Below, piece by piece: positions 52,503-62,900 of a DNA stretch of 64,000 bases. This DNA comes from Lysobacteraceae bacterium 2PB (GTDB lineage Bacteria; Pseudomonadota; Gammaproteobacteria; Xanthomonadales; Xanthomonadaceae). The notes under the pieces were generated by a model, which saw only the letters and a list, made by a program, of their open reading frames with translations, was not told the origin of the DNA and made no database searches. Both the position numbers and the translations under genes were made by a program. Numbering within the stretch: the first letter of the stretch is position 1; every line of letters begins with the position of its first letter. The DNA lies in the NCBI GenBank assembly GCA_005502915.1, contig SCMT01000009.1, positions 62,001 through 126,000 on the forward strand, in the 5' to 3' direction.

Positions 52503-53447
52503 ATGCAGGGACCGACATTCCAAAACCTCATACAGCGCCTCAACGAATACTGGGCGGGCCAGGGCTGCGTCCTGATCCAGCCGCTGGACCTCGAGGTCGG
52601 CGCCGGCACCTTCCACCCGGCCACGTTCCTGCGCGCCCTCGGCCCCGAGCCATGGAACGCCGCCTACGTGCAGCCCTCGCGCCGCCCCACCGACGGCCGC
52701 TACGGCGAGAACCCGAACCGCCTGCAGCATTACTACCAGTACCAGGTGGTGATGAAGCCAAATCCCGACAACATCGTCGAGCTCTACTTCGACTCGCTGA
52801 AGGCGCTGGGCATCGACCCGCAGGTGCACGACCTGCGCCTGGTCGAGGACAACTGGGAATCGCCGACGCTCGGCGCCTGGGGCCTCGGCTGGGAAGTCTG
52901 GCTCAACGGCATGGAAGTCACCCAGTTCACCTATTTCCAGCAGGCCGGCGGCCTGGAGTGCAAGCCGGTGCTGGGCGAGATCACCTACGGCCTGGAGCGG
53001 CTCTGCATGTACCTGCAGAACTGCGACAACGTCTACGACCTGGTGTGGACCGTCGGTCCGCAGGGCGTGGTCACCTACGGCGACGTGTTCCTGCAGAACG
53101 AGCGCGAGCAGAGCGCGTACAACTTCGAGCATGCCAACGTCGAGGAGCTGTTCCACCGCTTCGACGCCTGCGAGGCCGAGGCGCTGAAGCTGGTCGAGGC
53201 CGGCCTGCCGCTGCCCGCCTACGACCAGGTGTGCAAGGCCAGCCACAGCTTCAACCTGCTCGACGCGCGCCGCGCCATTTCCGTCACCGAGCGCCAGCGC
53301 TACATCCTGCGCGTGCGCAACCTCGCCCGCTCGGTGGCCGAGGCCTACTTCGCCCAGCGCGAGAAGCTGGGCTTCCCGGGCGTGAAGGACGAGGTCCGGC
53401 GCGCCGCGCTGGGCCTGGCGCCGGCGGGCGCCCGCGACGCGGCCTGA
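52503..53447 (+). CDS. glyQ: Glycyl-tRNA synthetase alpha subunit
   Basis: GlyQ is the catalytic subunit of the alpha2beta2 glycyl-tRNA synthetase. The 314-aa product shows the conserved start [20 protein letters not shown], the motif [20 protein letters not shown] (class II motif 2) and [15 protein letters not shown] (motif 3). Length is normal. The beta-subunit gene glyS is not adjacent: two small genes (53569-54650) separate them, unlike the typical glyQS arrangement. The C-terminus ends in an Ala/Asp-rich tail. Promoter TATACT lies 30 bp upstream. Confidence 0.97.
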   Translation: MQGPTFQNLIQRLNEYWAGQGCVLIQPLDLEVGAGTFHPATFLRALGPEPWNAAYVQPSRRPTDGRYGENPNRLQHYYQYQVVMKPNPDNIVELYFDSLKALGIDPQVHDLRLVEDNWESPTLGAWGLGWEVWLNGMEVTQFTYFQQAGGLECKPVLGEITYGLERLCMYLQNCDNVYDLVWTVGPQGVVTYGDVFLQNEREQSAYNFEHANVEELFHRFDACEAEALKLVEAGLPLPAYDQVCKASHSFNLLDARRAISVTERQRYILRVRNLARSVAEAYFAQREKLGFPGVKDEVRRAALGLAPAGARDAA

Positions 53448-53568
53448 GCCCGCGTCGACGCGGAGTAAGGGTGGGGTGGTGGCGACGCCGCCCCGCCCGG
53501 GTGTAGCGTAGCCACGGGGCTGCAGGCGCGGCCCGCCCCCGGGCTGCCGGCTCCGACAGGAGGCGCAG

Positions 53569-53967
53569 ATGAAAGCCGTCATTGTTTCCGCCGTGGCCAT
53601 CGCGGCGGTCGCGCTGGGCTGGACGTCGCCGTCGCGTGCGGACGATCCGCCGGCGATCGGTGCGATCCCGCTGTCCGAGATCCTCTCCACGCTCGACCGC
53701 AACGGCAACGGCTGCGTCGATCTTGAAGAAGGCCGCAACTACGCCAGCCGCCGCTTCCATGCGCTGGACCGCAACCATGACGCATCGCTGGATGCCGAAG
53801 AGGCGCCGCCGGGCCCGGAGGAAACCAGCAACAGCCGGCCGATCAGCATCGCCGACTGGCAGGACGCCTACCACGCGCGCTTCGCCGACTTCGATGCCGA
53901 CGGCAGCGGCTGCCTGTCGCTGCAGGAAGTCGAAGCCGGCCGCAATGCACGCAAGGGAGGTCACTGA
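53569..53967 (+). CDS. Secreted EF-hand protein B
   Basis: A 132-aa exported protein. Signal peptide MKAVIVSAVAIAAVALGWTS. Four EF-hand-type loops are visible: DRNGNGCVDLEE, DRNHDASLDAEE and DADGSGCLSLQE are good; the remaining segment between them is a degenerate spacer. A strong ribosome site, AGGAGG, ends 6 bp before the ATG. It belongs to the same general class as the gene at 49869, but the sequence is different. The next gene starts 2 bp after its stop codon, so the pair is probably co-transcribed, inserted between glyQ and glyS. Confidence 0.88.
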   Translation: MKAVIVSAVAIAAVALGWTSPSRADDPPAIGAIPLSEILSTLDRNGNGCVDLEEGRNYASRRFHALDRNHDASLDAEEAPPGPEETSNSRPISIADWQDAYHARFADFDADGSGCLSLQEVEAGRNARKGGH

Positions 53968-53969
53968 TC

Positions 53970-54650
53970 ATGATCCGCCATCGCATCCATGACGTCCGCG
54001 TGCATGTCCTCGCTGCGGCGGCCCTGCTGCTCGCCGCCGGTCAGGCCGCCGCCGCCGACACCACGATCGTCTGCGAATCGCAGAACGAGCAGTACCAGTC
54101 CTGCCCGGTGAACACCTCCGGCGGCGTCTACCTTTCGCGCCAGCTCAGCCGCCAGGGCTGCTGGCAGGGCGATACCTGGGGCTACGACCGCAACCGCGTC
54201 TGGGTCACGCGCGGCTGTCGCGCCGAGTTCCGCGTCGGCTCGCGCGGTTCCGACAACAACACCGGCGCCAAGATCGCCGGCGCACTCGTGCTCGGCACCA
54301 TCGCCGCGATCGCCATCGCCAAGCACAACGAGGACAAGCGCGACGACCGCCGCGACCGCTACGACGACCATCGCTACGACGACGACCACTACGGGCACCG
54401 CTACGACGACTACGACTACGGCTACGGCGATGGCTACTACGGCGGCGGCGCCAACTGGGGCCGCGAGTTCACCTGTTCATCGAAGGACAGCCGGATGACC
54501 TGGTGCGGCCAGCGGGTCGGGCGCAGCGAGCATGTCGAGGTCCGCCGCCAGCTCAGCAACACCCCCTGCATCTACGGCCGCACCTGGGGCATCGACCGCA
54601 ACCAGGTCTGGACCGACCAGGGCTGCCGGGCGGTGTTCGTCGTCTATTGA
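53970..54650 (+). CDS. Secreted DUF3011 protein with two DUF3011 repeats
   Basis: A 226-aa exported protein. Signal peptide MIRHRIHDVRVHVLAAAALL. Two copies of the DUF3011 module are visible, each with the pattern C-S/E-S-x-x-x-x-x-x-C-x-V..., then SRQLS-x-x-x-C-x-x-x-x-TWG-x-DR-x-x-VW-V/T-x-x-G-C-R-A: first at about residues 35-78, second at about 170-225. Between them is a hydrophobic segment (AKIAGALVLGTIAAIAIAKH) and a low-complexity Asp/Tyr/His/Arg-rich stretch. Cysteines suggest disulfides. DUF3011 proteins are common in xanthomonads and have no known function. It is followed by a hairpin and glyS. Confidence 0.9.
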   Translation: MIRHRIHDVRVHVLAAAALLLAAGQAAAADTTIVCESQNEQYQSCPVNTSGGVYLSRQLSRQGCWQGDTWGYDRNRVWVTRGCRAEFRVGSRGSDNNTGAKIAGALVLGTIAAIAIAKHNEDKRDDRRDRYDDHRYDDDHYGHRYDDYDYGYGDGYYGGGANWGREFTCSSKDSRMTWCGQRVGRSEHVEVRRQLSNTPCIYGRTWGIDRNQVWTDQGCRAVFVVY

Positions 54651-54662
54651 CCGGCGACCCTC

Positions 54663-54685
54663 TCCGCCGGGTTCGTCCCGGCGGA
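54663..54685 (+). terminator. Hairpin between DUF3011 gene and glyS
   Basis: TCCGCCGGG (54663-54671), loop TTCGT, CCCGGCGGA (54677-54685): perfect 9-bp stem; no T-tract. The 100 bp that follow hold GGTTAAAGTAACC, a small palindrome that may contain the glyS -10 region. Confidence 0.5.
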
Positions 54686-54785
54686 CCCGTCGGTTAAAGT
54701 AACCAACCCGCGTCTTACAGGGGCAGCGTGCCGCCGGCCGCTGCCCTTGCCTTGTCCGGGCATCTCCACCTCAAGGATTTCCAGC

Positions 54786-57077
54786 GTGAGCGGCTTCAGC
54801 CCCCTTCTGATCGAACTCGGTACCGAGGAACTCCCGGTCAAGGCCCTGCCGGGCCTGGCCCAGGCCTTTTTCGACGGCGTGCTCGCCGCGCTCGACAAGC
54901 GCGGCATCGCCTGCCAGCGCGGCGATGCGAAACCCCTCTACACCCCGCGCCGCCTCGCCGTGTGCCTGCCCGGCGTGGCCGTGGAGCAGCCCGAGCAGCG
55001 CAGCGAGGTGCTCGGTCCCTACCTGAACATCGCGCTCGACGCCGAAGGCAGGCCGACCAAGGCGCTGGAAGGCTTCGCCGCGAAGGCCGGGATCGACTGG
55101 ACCGCGCTGGAGAAGACCACCGACAACAAGGGCGAGCGCTTCGTCCTGCGCAGCGTCAAGCCCGGCGCGAAGACCGCCGACCTGCTGCCGGAGATCGTGG
55201 CCGAGGCCCTGGCCGGCATGCCCATTCCCAAGCCGATGCGCTGGGGCGAGCGCGACAGCGGCTTCGCCCGCCCGGTGCACTGGCTGGTGCTGCTGCTCGG
55301 CGACGCCGTGGTCGACGCCGAGGTCTTCGGTGCGAAGGCCGACCGGATGAGCCGCGGCCATCGCTTCCACCACGAAGGTCCGGTGTGGATCAGCACGCCG
55401 GGCGACTACATCGATGCCCTGCGCGCCGCGAAGGTGCTGGTCGACCCCGAGGAACGCCGCCACCGCGTCGTCGCCGAGGTCGATGCCGCCGCCGCGCGTG
55501 CCGGCGGCACTGCGCGCAGGACCGACGACAACCTCGAACAGGTGCAGTGCCTGGTCGAATGGCCGAAGGCCGTGCTGTGCGCGTTCGAGCGCGAGTTCCT
55601 CGCCGTGCCGCAGGAAGCGCTGATCGCGACGATGGAAGCGAACCAGAAGTTCTTCCCGGTGCTGGATGCCCAGGGCAGGCTCACCGAGCACTTCATCGGC
55701 ATCGCCAACATCGAGTCGAAGGACGAGAGCGAAGTCCGCAAGGGCTACGAGCGCGTGATCCGCCCGCGCTTCGCCGACGCCAAGTTCTTCTTCGACGAAG
55801 ACCTCAAGCAGGGCCTCGCCTCGATGAACGAGGGCCTGAAGACCGTCACCTACCAGGCCAAGCTCGGCACCGTCGCCGACAAGGTCGCGCGCGTCGCCGC
55901 GCTGGCCGAGAGCATCGCAGGCGAAGTGGGCGTCGATCCGAAGCTCGCGCGCCGCGCCGCCGAACTGGCCAAGGCCGACCTGCAGTCGCGCATGGTCAAC
56001 GAATTCCCGGAACTGCAGGGCATCGCTGGCCGCTACTACGCGATGCACGATGCCTCGTTGAACGATCTGTCGGCTGATGAACGCAAGCAGCTCGCCGACG
56101 CGCTCGACGAGGTCTACATGCCGCGCTTCGCCGGCGATGCGATCGCGCCGAGCAAGCTGGGACAGGTGCTGGCGATCGCGGAAAGGCTGGATACGCTGGC
56201 GGGTGGGTTCGCGGCAGGCCTGAAGCCGACAGGCAACAAGGATCCGTTTTCGCTGCGCAGGAATGCGCTGGGGTTGGCGAGGACGGTGATTGAGGGCGGT
56301 GTGGATGTAAACATCCTAGAAAAGATTTGGGTTGCAAAATGGCAGATTACAAATGCAGAACTGCTATTGAATCTCAAGAGCATGCAAGCGGCTCGGGAAG
56401 AAGCTAAGCGACTTGGTGCTAAGGTTGATGAATCGTATAACGCGGTGTCGTCTAACTTGATGAGTGTAGGTAGCGACTTTTTGGATGAGTTTGAATTCAC
56501 TTTTGATAGATTGCGGAGTTATTACGCGGAGCAAGGATATAAGCCCCAAGAATTTGAATCCGTCGTCAATCAGGTAAGGCCTTCAGCAGAATCCTTTATA
56601 GGAATTGCTCAAGTCGCCTATGCGAAAGCCATTGGCGCTGCCGTGTCTGATGATGGTCCAAAAGTGGGCTCCCTCCTCGACTTCGACCGCCGCCTCAAGG
56701 CGATCGGCGAATTCGCGAAGCTGCCGGATGCCGAGGCATTGGCGGCGGCGAACAAGCGCATCCGCAACATCCTGAAGAAGGCGGACATCGCGATTCCCGA
56801 TGCGGTCGACGCGTCGAAGTTCCAGGACGACGCCGAGCGCGCATTGCACGGGGTGGTCGAGCAGGCCATCGCCGACACCGATCCGCTGCTTGCGAATCGC
56901 GATTACGTGGCCGTGCTCGCCCGCCTCGCGCGCCTGCGCCCCGAAGTCGACACCTTCTTCGACAAGGTGATGGTCAACGCGGAAGACCCGGCCGTGCGCG
57001 CCAACCGCCTCGCCCTGCTGCAGCGCCTCGCCGATCGCCTCGGCAGCGTCGCCGCGATCGAGCATCTCTCGGTCTGA
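54786..57077 (+). CDS. glyS: Glycyl-tRNA synthetase beta subunit with anomalous internal segment
   Basis: GlyS binds the tRNA for glycylation by the alpha subunit. The product of 763 aa starts at GTG 54786 with the conserved [20 protein letters not shown]; an ATG at 54747 is possible. N-terminal half and the HD-like catalytic-like region ([31 protein letters not shown]) are normal. So are the segment [20 protein letters not shown] and the C-terminal part from [15 protein letters not shown] to the end. Between them about 126 residues, against about 64 in E. coli, are coded by strongly A+T-rich DNA (56296-56668) with rare codons. The usual length is about 690-700 aa. The reading frame is intact throughout. 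Confidence 0.93.
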   Translation: MSGFSPLLIELGTEELPVKALPGLAQAFFDGVLAALDKRGIACQRGDAKPLYTPRRLAVCLPGVAVEQPEQRSEVLGPYLNIALDAEGRPTKALEGFAAKAGIDWTALEKTTDNKGERFVLRSVKPGAKTADLLPEIVAEALAGMPIPKPMRWGERDSGFARPVHWLVLLLGDAVVDAEVFGAKADRMSRGHRFHHEGPVWISTPGDYIDALRAAKVLVDPEERRHRVVAEVDAAAARAGGTARRTDDNLEQVQCLVEWPKAVLCAFEREFLAVPQEALIATMEANQKFFPVLDAQGRLTEHFIGIANIESKDESEVRKGYERVIRPRFADAKFFFDEDLKQGLASMNEGLKTVTYQAKLGTVADKVARVAALAESIAGEVGVDPKLARRAAELAKADLQSRMVNEFPELQGIAGRYYAMHDASLNDLSADERKQLADALDEVYMPRFAGDAIAPSKLGQVLAIAERLDTLAGGFAAGLKPTGNKDPFSLRRNALGLARTVIEGGVDVNILEKIWVAKWQITNAELLLNLKSMQAAREEAKRLGAKVDESYNAVSSNLMSVGSDFLDEFEFTFDRLRSYYAEQGYKPQEFESVVNQVRPSAESFIGIAQVAYAKAIGAAVSDDGPKVGSLLDFDRRLKAIGEFAKLPDAEALAAANKRIRNILKKADIAIPDAVDASKFQDDAERALHGVVEQAIADTDPLLANRDYVAVLARLARLRPEVDTFFDKVMVNAEDPAVRANRLALLQRLADRLGSVAAIEHLSV
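56296..56668 (+). other. A+T-rich foreign-looking segment within glyS
   Basis: This part of glyS uses codons such as ATA, TTA, AAT, GAT, AGA and TAT that are rare elsewhere in the window. Borders are abrupt: high G+C resumes at GTGGGCTCCCTCCTCGAC. The encoded residues ([10 protein letters not shown] through KVGSLL) replace the expected short variable region of GlyS and are about 60 residues longer. No inverted repeats, target duplications or transposase are visible at the edges. Confidence 0.75.
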
Positions 57078-57099
57078 TCGCGAGCGCAAGGCGAAAGGC

Positions 57100-57341
57100 C
57101 CCCCTCACCCAACCCTCTCCCCCGCGTTGCGGGGGAGAGGGCGTTTGTCCCGCCGCGTTGAGCTTTGCCTCTCCGCCGTGCGGGGAGAGGGCGCTTGTCT
57201 AGCTGCGTTGAGCTTTTCGCCTCTTCCGTCGTGCGGGGCGCGAGGGCTCGTCCCACGCCGCCTTGATTTACCCTCTCCCCCGCAGCGCGGGGGAGAGGGC
57301 AGAGCGCGCGCAGCGCGCGAGGGTGAGGGGGCTGTCTCCGC
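57100..57341. repeat. Tandem palindromic intergenic repeats, four units
   Basis: The block is bounded by CCCCCTCACCC and, inverted, GGGTGAGGGGG. Inside are four degenerating units of about 51-55 bp starting near 57113, 57167, 57219 and 57270. Each has a palindrome (CCCTCTCCCCCGC...GCGGGGGAGAGGG in the best copies, 57113 and 57270) and, in three, the trailing segment GCGTTGAGCTTT or similar. The same type of element sits inside mutM (41466-41508). Confidence 0.8.
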
Positions 57342-57594
57342 AGCCGGTGGCGTTCCGGCGGCGATGATCCGGTCCAGGATCATCGATCCGGATGACGGCG
57401 AACAAACGCCGCACACGGCACCAAAAGCGGTCTCCCGGTGCGGCTTCGCTGTGACTGCGGTCGTCCTCGTTCACGCACGCGCTTGCTAGCATCGGCCGGT
57501 CGCATCGCCGATGCGACGCGCACCGCGGGCGATGCCCGGGTTCTCGCCATGGACATGGCCGCGGGCTCATCCCGTCTCGACAAGGAGTGCATCG
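57342..57594. other. Non-coding stretch before the small secreted gene
   Basis: No gene is convincing here. It holds two perfect hairpins: GATGATCC-GGTCCA-GGATCATC (57363-57384) and GTCGCATC-GCC-GATGCGAC (about 57499-57517). TAGCAT near 57487 could be a -10 box for the gene at 57595, although no -35 box is apparent. Confidence 0.5.
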
Positions 57595-57951
57595 ATGAAG
57601 CGTCTTCTCACCGCCCTGGGCCTCGCCGGCCTGTTCGCGCTCGCCGCGCCCGTGACCGCCTCTGCCGCGTCCTGGGCCTACGCCGACTGCTCGCTGCAGA
57701 GCAACATGTGCTACGGCGAAGGCGGCAGCGATTCCGGTCCGGTCACCCTGATCTGGCAGTTCGACACCAACGGTACCGACGCGATCTTCCCGCAGGACTG
57801 CACCAACCAGAATTCCTGCCGTTTCTACTGCTGGCGCTATGAAGGCACGATCGTCGCGCGCCTGCGCGTCTACGACGCCAACTTCAACCTGCTCGCGACC
57901 AGCGAACCCGTGGTCGGCCTGTGCACGCAGCAGGACATCGTGCTGCCCTGA
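57595..57951 (+). CDS. Small secreted cysteine-rich protein
   Basis: A 118-aa exported protein of unrecognised family. The signal peptide is MKRLLTALGLAGLFALAAPV with cleavage near ASA. The mature part has six cysteines, probably three disulfides, and is beta-rich: WAYADCSLQSNMCYGEGGSD at its start, LIWQFDTNGTDAIFPQDC in the middle and ARLRVYDANFNLLAT near the end. AAGGAG lies 8-13 bp before the ATG. A 13-bp hairpin follows the stop codon. The look is of a small secreted or periplasmic binding protein. Confidence 0.75.
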   Translation: MKRLLTALGLAGLFALAAPVTASAASWAYADCSLQSNMCYGEGGSDSGPVTLIWQFDTNGTDAIFPQDCTNQNSCRFYCWRYEGTIVARLRVYDANFNLLATSEPVVGLCTQQDIVLP

Positions 57952-57977
57952 CGTCTCGCTGATCCGCATCCGTCCCG

Positions 57978-58013
57978 ATCCGCGCCCCGGCCCGCCAGGC
58001 CCGGGGCGCGGAT
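57978..58013 (+). terminator. Terminator hairpin after the small secreted gene
   Basis: ATCCGCGCCCCGG (57978-57990) and CCGGGGCGCGGAT (58001-58013), a perfect 13-bp stem with a 10-nt loop; no T-tract. Confidence 0.6.
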
Positions 58014-58128
58014 TCGATCCGGTGCCCCGGTGCATCGTGCATTTCGCCAGTCGCCGACGACGAAGCCACGATGAACGACTGCCGACCCACTGTCGGCATC
58101 CGCGCGGGCCACGGGTATCCTGTGCCCC

Positions 58129-59934
58129 ATGCGCCTGCCCCCCCGATCCGCCATCGCCGCAGTCCTGCTGACGCTCTGCGGCGCCGCACACGCGGCGAAG
58201 ATCGGCGACGTGCGCGTGGAGGGCCTCGACGAGGCGATGACGACCAATGTCGTCACCGCGCTGTCCCTGGAGGACGCACGCGGCAAGCGGGTGTCGGATG
58301 CCCGGCTCGACTATCTGCTGCAGGTCGCCGAGGACGAAGCCCGCGAGGCGCTGGAGCCCTTCGGCCACTATTCGCCGACCATCCGCATCGCCACCGTGCC
58401 CGCGGTCCTCGATGGCCTGGCCGAGGACGCCACCGTCGACGTGCGCATCGTCGTGGACAAGGGCGAGCCGGTGCGGGTGCGCAGCGCGGCGCTGGCGATC
58501 GAGGGCGACGGCGAAGACGATCGCTACCTCAAGCAGGAGCTCGACGCGTTCTCGCCCAAGACCGGCGATGTGTTCGACCACGCGCAGTACGAGCGCAGCA
58601 AGGCCTTCATCACCCGGCGCCTGGCCGAGCGCGGCTATTTCGACGCCGATTTCATGGCGCGACGCGTCGAGGTGACGCGCGCAGAGCGGGCCGCCGACAT
58701 CGACCTGCGCTGGGACAGCGGCGATCGCTACGACATGGGCACGATCACCTTCGACCAGGGCGAGAAACCCATCATCCGCGAATCGCTGCTGCGCGAATCG
58801 ATCTACTGGGAGGAAGGCGAGTACTACCACCAGGGTCGTCTCGACCGCCTGCGCAAGTCGCTCGCGGCGCTGGACTACTTCAGCCGCATCGATATTTCGC
58901 CCGAGCCGGAGAACGCGATCGACGGCCGCGTGCCGGTGAAGGTCACGCTGACCCCGGCGAAGCGCAGCGTGTACAGCGTCGGCGCCAGCTTCGGCACCGA
59001 CAGCGGCTTCGGCGTCTCGCTGGGCCTGGAGCGCCGCTATCTCAATTCGCGCGGGCACAAGGCCCAGGCGCAGCTGGACTACGCGCAGAAGCGCAAGACC
59101 CTGACGCTGCAGCATCGCATTCCCGCCTACGCCTGGCGCGACGGCTGGTACACCACCAGCCTGCAGGCCTACGACGAGCAGACCGATTACATCGACACGC
59201 GCCGCTACGAAGCGGTGTTCGGGCGCACCGCGCAGTACAGCCGCGACCTGTCGCTGTCGGCCTCGGTGCATGGCCTGCGCGAACGCTGGGCGTACGCCAT
59301 CGACGACCGGCTGCGCCCGGTCACGCTGTACCGGCAGGTGACGTTCTTCTATCCGTCGGTGTCGGCCGAGTACATCGACGTCGACGACCGCTTCCAGCCG
59401 CGCAGGGGCTTCGGCGTGAGCGGCACGCTGCGCGGCGGCCTGCAGGCGCTGGGCTCGGATGCGAACTTCGCGCAGCTGCAGGCGCGCGGCAGCTGGTTCC
59501 GCGGGCTCGGTGCGCGCGGTCGCCTGATCGCGCGCGGCGAACTGGGCACCACCCTCACGGACGAGCTGACCGTGATCCCGCCGACCCTGCGCTTCTACGC
59601 CGGTGGCGATCGCAGCGTGCGCGGCTACGAATGGCGCGAGATCGGTCCGCGCATCGCCGCGCGCCCCGGGCGCAAGGCCTACGCGCTGGGCGCGAAGCAC
59701 ATGGCCACCGCCAGCCTCGAATACGAGCAGTACCTCAACAACACCTGGGGCTTCGCCGCGTTCGTCGACAGCGGCAGCGCCTTCGATGACAAGGTCGACC
59801 GCTGGCGCACCGGCGTCGGCATCGGCCTGCGCTGGAAATCGCCGGTCGGCCCGCTGCGCGTGGACATCGGCCGCGGCCTGGACGATCCGGATTCGTCCTT
59901 CACCCTGCACATCAACCTCGGCGCGGATCTCTGA
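58129..59934 (+). CDS. tamA: Translocation and assembly module protein TamA (Omp85 family)
   Basis: TamA is an outer-membrane beta-barrel that works with TamB in envelope assembly and lipid/protein transport to the outer membrane. The 601-aa product has a signal peptide (MRLPPRSAIAAVLLTLCGAA, cleavage after AHA), POTRA-like modules to about residue 270 and a 16-strand-type barrel thereafter. It shows the Omp85-family segment YAGGDRSVRGYEWREIGPR (about residue 490) and a closing FTLHINLGADL with terminal hydrophobic strand. TATCCT 7 bp before the ATG suggests a leaderless or very short-leader mRNA. tamB follows after 3 bp. Confidence 0.95.
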   Translation: MRLPPRSAIAAVLLTLCGAAHAAKIGDVRVEGLDEAMTTNVVTALSLEDARGKRVSDARLDYLLQVAEDEAREALEPFGHYSPTIRIATVPAVLDGLAEDATVDVRIVVDKGEPVRVRSAALAIEGDGEDDRYLKQELDAFSPKTGDVFDHAQYERSKAFITRRLAERGYFDADFMARRVEVTRAERAADIDLRWDSGDRYDMGTITFDQGEKPIIRESLLRESIYWEEGEYYHQGRLDRLRKSLAALDYFSRIDISPEPENAIDGRVPVKVTLTPAKRSVYSVGASFGTDSGFGVSLGLERRYLNSRGHKAQAQLDYAQKRKTLTLQHRIPAYAWRDGWYTTSLQAYDEQTDYIDTRRYEAVFGRTAQYSRDLSLSASVHGLRERWAYAIDDRLRPVTLYRQVTFFYPSVSAEYIDVDDRFQPRRGFGVSGTLRGGLQALGSDANFAQLQARGSWFRGLGARGRLIARGELGTTLTDELTVIPPTLRFYAGGDRSVRGYEWREIGPRIAARPGRKAYALGAKHMATASLEYEQYLNNTWGFAAFVDSGSAFDDKVDRWRTGVGIGLRWKSPVGPLRVDIGRGLDDPDSSFTLHINLGADL

Positions 59935-59937
59935 CCG

Positions 59938-62900
59938 ATGAGCGAGTCGATGCGCGACGACGCGCCGCTGCCGAAGCCCGACGATGCCCGCGAAGCGCGC
60001 ATCGCCGAGCTGCGCGCGCGCCGCATCGCGCGCATGCGCTGGCTGGCGACCCGCAGCGTGCTCGCGATGGTGGCGCTGACCGTCGTGGTCGCGGTGCTCG
60101 GCTACTGGCTGCTCAACACCATCGGCGGACGCGACGTGCTGCTGCGGCAGATCGTCGCGCGCCTGCCCGCGGGCAGCGAGCTGACCTGGTCGCGCGCGGA
60201 AGGCCCGGCATCGGGTCCGATGATCCTGCACGACGTGCGCTACGTGCATCGCAGTTGTCCCGACAGGGATGGCCAGCCGGTGACGTGGCCCGACTGCGGC
60301 AAGGATGAACTGTTGACGGTGTTCGTCGCGAAGCGCGTCACGCTCGATCCCACGCTGCGCCCGCTGATCGGCCGACGCCTGCAGCTGGAGCTGCTGTCGA
60401 TCGCCGATGCCACCGTGACCCTGCCGCACGACGACAGCCCGTTCGAGCTGCCGCGCTGGCCGGAGTCGCTGCCGCTGATCGAGACGCCGCTGGCGATCGA
60501 GGCCCACGAAGTGGTGATCGATCGCCTGCGTGTGGTGCGCGCGCCACCCCGGACCACGCCGGATGCGGCGGTCGAGTCGCTGGTGGCGATCGCCAGCCTG
60601 CGCGGCTGCGTCGAGGTCGATCGCGGTTTCCTGCGCCTGGAGCGCGTGCTGGCCAAAACCGACCGCGGCGAATTCGGTGCGCACGGCGAGTACGCGCCGC
60701 GCGACCGCCATCGCATCGACATGATCGTGCGCGCCACGCTCCCGGCGCCGGCCGGACGCACACCCGCGCGCATCGGCGCGGTCGCGCGCGGCGACCTGGA
60801 CGCGCTGTCGGTGTCGGTGTCGGGCAATGCGCCGGCGCCGCTGAAGGCGCGCCTGCAACTGGAAGGCGAGCACAGGCCGCGCTGGGGCTTCGAGGCGAAG
60901 ACCGATGCGCTCGTGCTCGGCACGTTGATCGGCGAGGACGCGGACGAGGTGCCGTACCTGATCGACCTGCGCGCCGAGGGCACCGGTGGCCGCGCCACGC
61001 TGCAGGGACGCGTCGCGCAGGGCGATCTCGACGTGACCGTGCTGCCGTCGAAGGTGGCGCTGGAAGAGCAGGTGCTGGTGCTCTCGCCGCTGTCGGTGTC
61101 GCTGCTCGGCGGCACGCTCGCGGCGACCGGTCGCGCGGATTTCACCACGGCGTCCGACCCGGGTTTCGACGGCACTGTGCGTGCGCGTGGCCTGCGCTGG
61201 CAGGGCGAGGCCGCCGATGCGGTGGCCGTGGTCGGCGACGGCGACTTCAAGGTGGCGGGTCGCCTGCGTGCGTGGACCGCCGACGGCAGCGCGAACCTGC
61301 AGCGTGGCCGCGATCGCGCCGAGGTCGCGCTGAAGGCGCGCGGCGACGGCGAGGCCGCGAAGGTCGAGACCCTGCGCGCGGTGATGCCGGGCGGGCGTCT
61401 CGATGCCGCCGGCGACATCGTCTGGGCGCCGACGCTGCACTGGCGACTCGATGCCGCGCTGGCCGGCTTCGATCCGGGTTATTTCGCGCCGGACTGGCGC
61501 GGCGCGGTGCAGGGCCGCCTGCGCCTGGGCGGCGACACCCGCCGCGATGGCGGCCTCGACGCGCGCGTCGAAGCGAGCGACCTCGGCGGTCGCCTGCGCG
61601 GTCGCGCGCTCGGCGGTCGCGCCGACGTCATCGCGCACCTGCCCGCGAACGAGGGCGGTCGCACCGATGTCGAGGGCATGGTCGCGCTGCGCCTGGGCGA
61701 CAGCCGCATCGATGCGAAGGGCAAGGTCGCCGCGGACATCGCGGTCGATGCCGAACTGGCGCCGCTGCAGCTGGCCGACCTGCTGCCGAACGGCGAAGGC
61801 GTGCTGCGTGGCCGCGTCGCGCTGCGCGGGCCGCGCACGACGCCGGATGTGGATGTCGACCTCGACGGCCGCGCCTTGCGCTGGGACGACTGGCGGGCGG
61901 AGCGCATCAGTGCGCGCGGTCGCCTGCCGTGGCGCGCGGGACGACCCGGCGCGCTGGACGTCGAAGGCGAAGGCGTGGACGCGGGGCTCGCGTTCTCCCG
62001 CCTGCGCCTGGCCGCGCGCGGTGCGGTCGAGGCGCTGCAGCTCGACGGCGATGCGCAGGCCGACATCGGCACGCTGGCGCTGCGCGGCGATGTCGCGAAG
62101 CGCGGCGCGCAGTGGCAGGGCACGCTGGCCGCGCTGCGCGTCGCACCGACCACCGGCGCGGCCTGGGCGCTGCGCGCGCCGGCCGCGTTCAGCGCGACGC
62201 CGGGTGCGGCCGGCCTGCGCCTGCGCATCGCATCGAGCTGCTTCGCCACCGACGACGGCGCCGGATCGCTGTGCGCCGACGTGGACTGGCCCACCCGCGT
62301 CGACGTCAAGGGCGAGTCGCTGCCGCTGGCATTGCTGTCGCCGTATCTCGCGGCGGGCGAGAACGCGCAGCGCAAGCGTCGCGATCAGTGGCGCCTGCGC
62401 GGCACGGTCGACCTCGACGCCCGCGTGCGTCCGGTCGGCGGCAGCTGGGCCGGCACCGCGCAGCTGCGTTCGGCCGAAGGCGGGCTGGCGCTCGACGCGC
62501 GCAGCCGTCGCGACGTACTCGCCTATTCGAACCTGCGCATCGACGCGCGCTTCGATCCGCGCGACCTGCAGGTCGAGGTGGCCAGCGCGCTGCGCGACGA
62601 CGGCCGCGTCTCCGCGAACGTCGCCACCGGCTGGGACGCGTACGCACCGCTGCGCGGCGAGATCGATGCGGACATCCGCAACCTCGTGTGGCTCGAACTG
62701 TTCTCGCCGGACATCGTCGAGCCGCGCGGTCGCCTGGCCGGGCGTATCGCGCTGGGCGGCACGCGCGCGCAGCCGACGCTGGGCGGGCAGGCGCGACTCG
62801 AAGCCTTCACCGCCGAACTGCCGTCGCTGGCGATCAGCCTGCGCGACGGCGACGTGCGCATGGACGCGCAGCCCGACGGCAGCGCGCGCATCGTCGGCAG

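Noticed and set aside
56296-56668. Frameshift or pseudogene in glyS at the A+T-rich patch
   Set aside because: The frame continues without a stop and returns to the conserved GlyS C-terminus, so the gene is annotated as intact.
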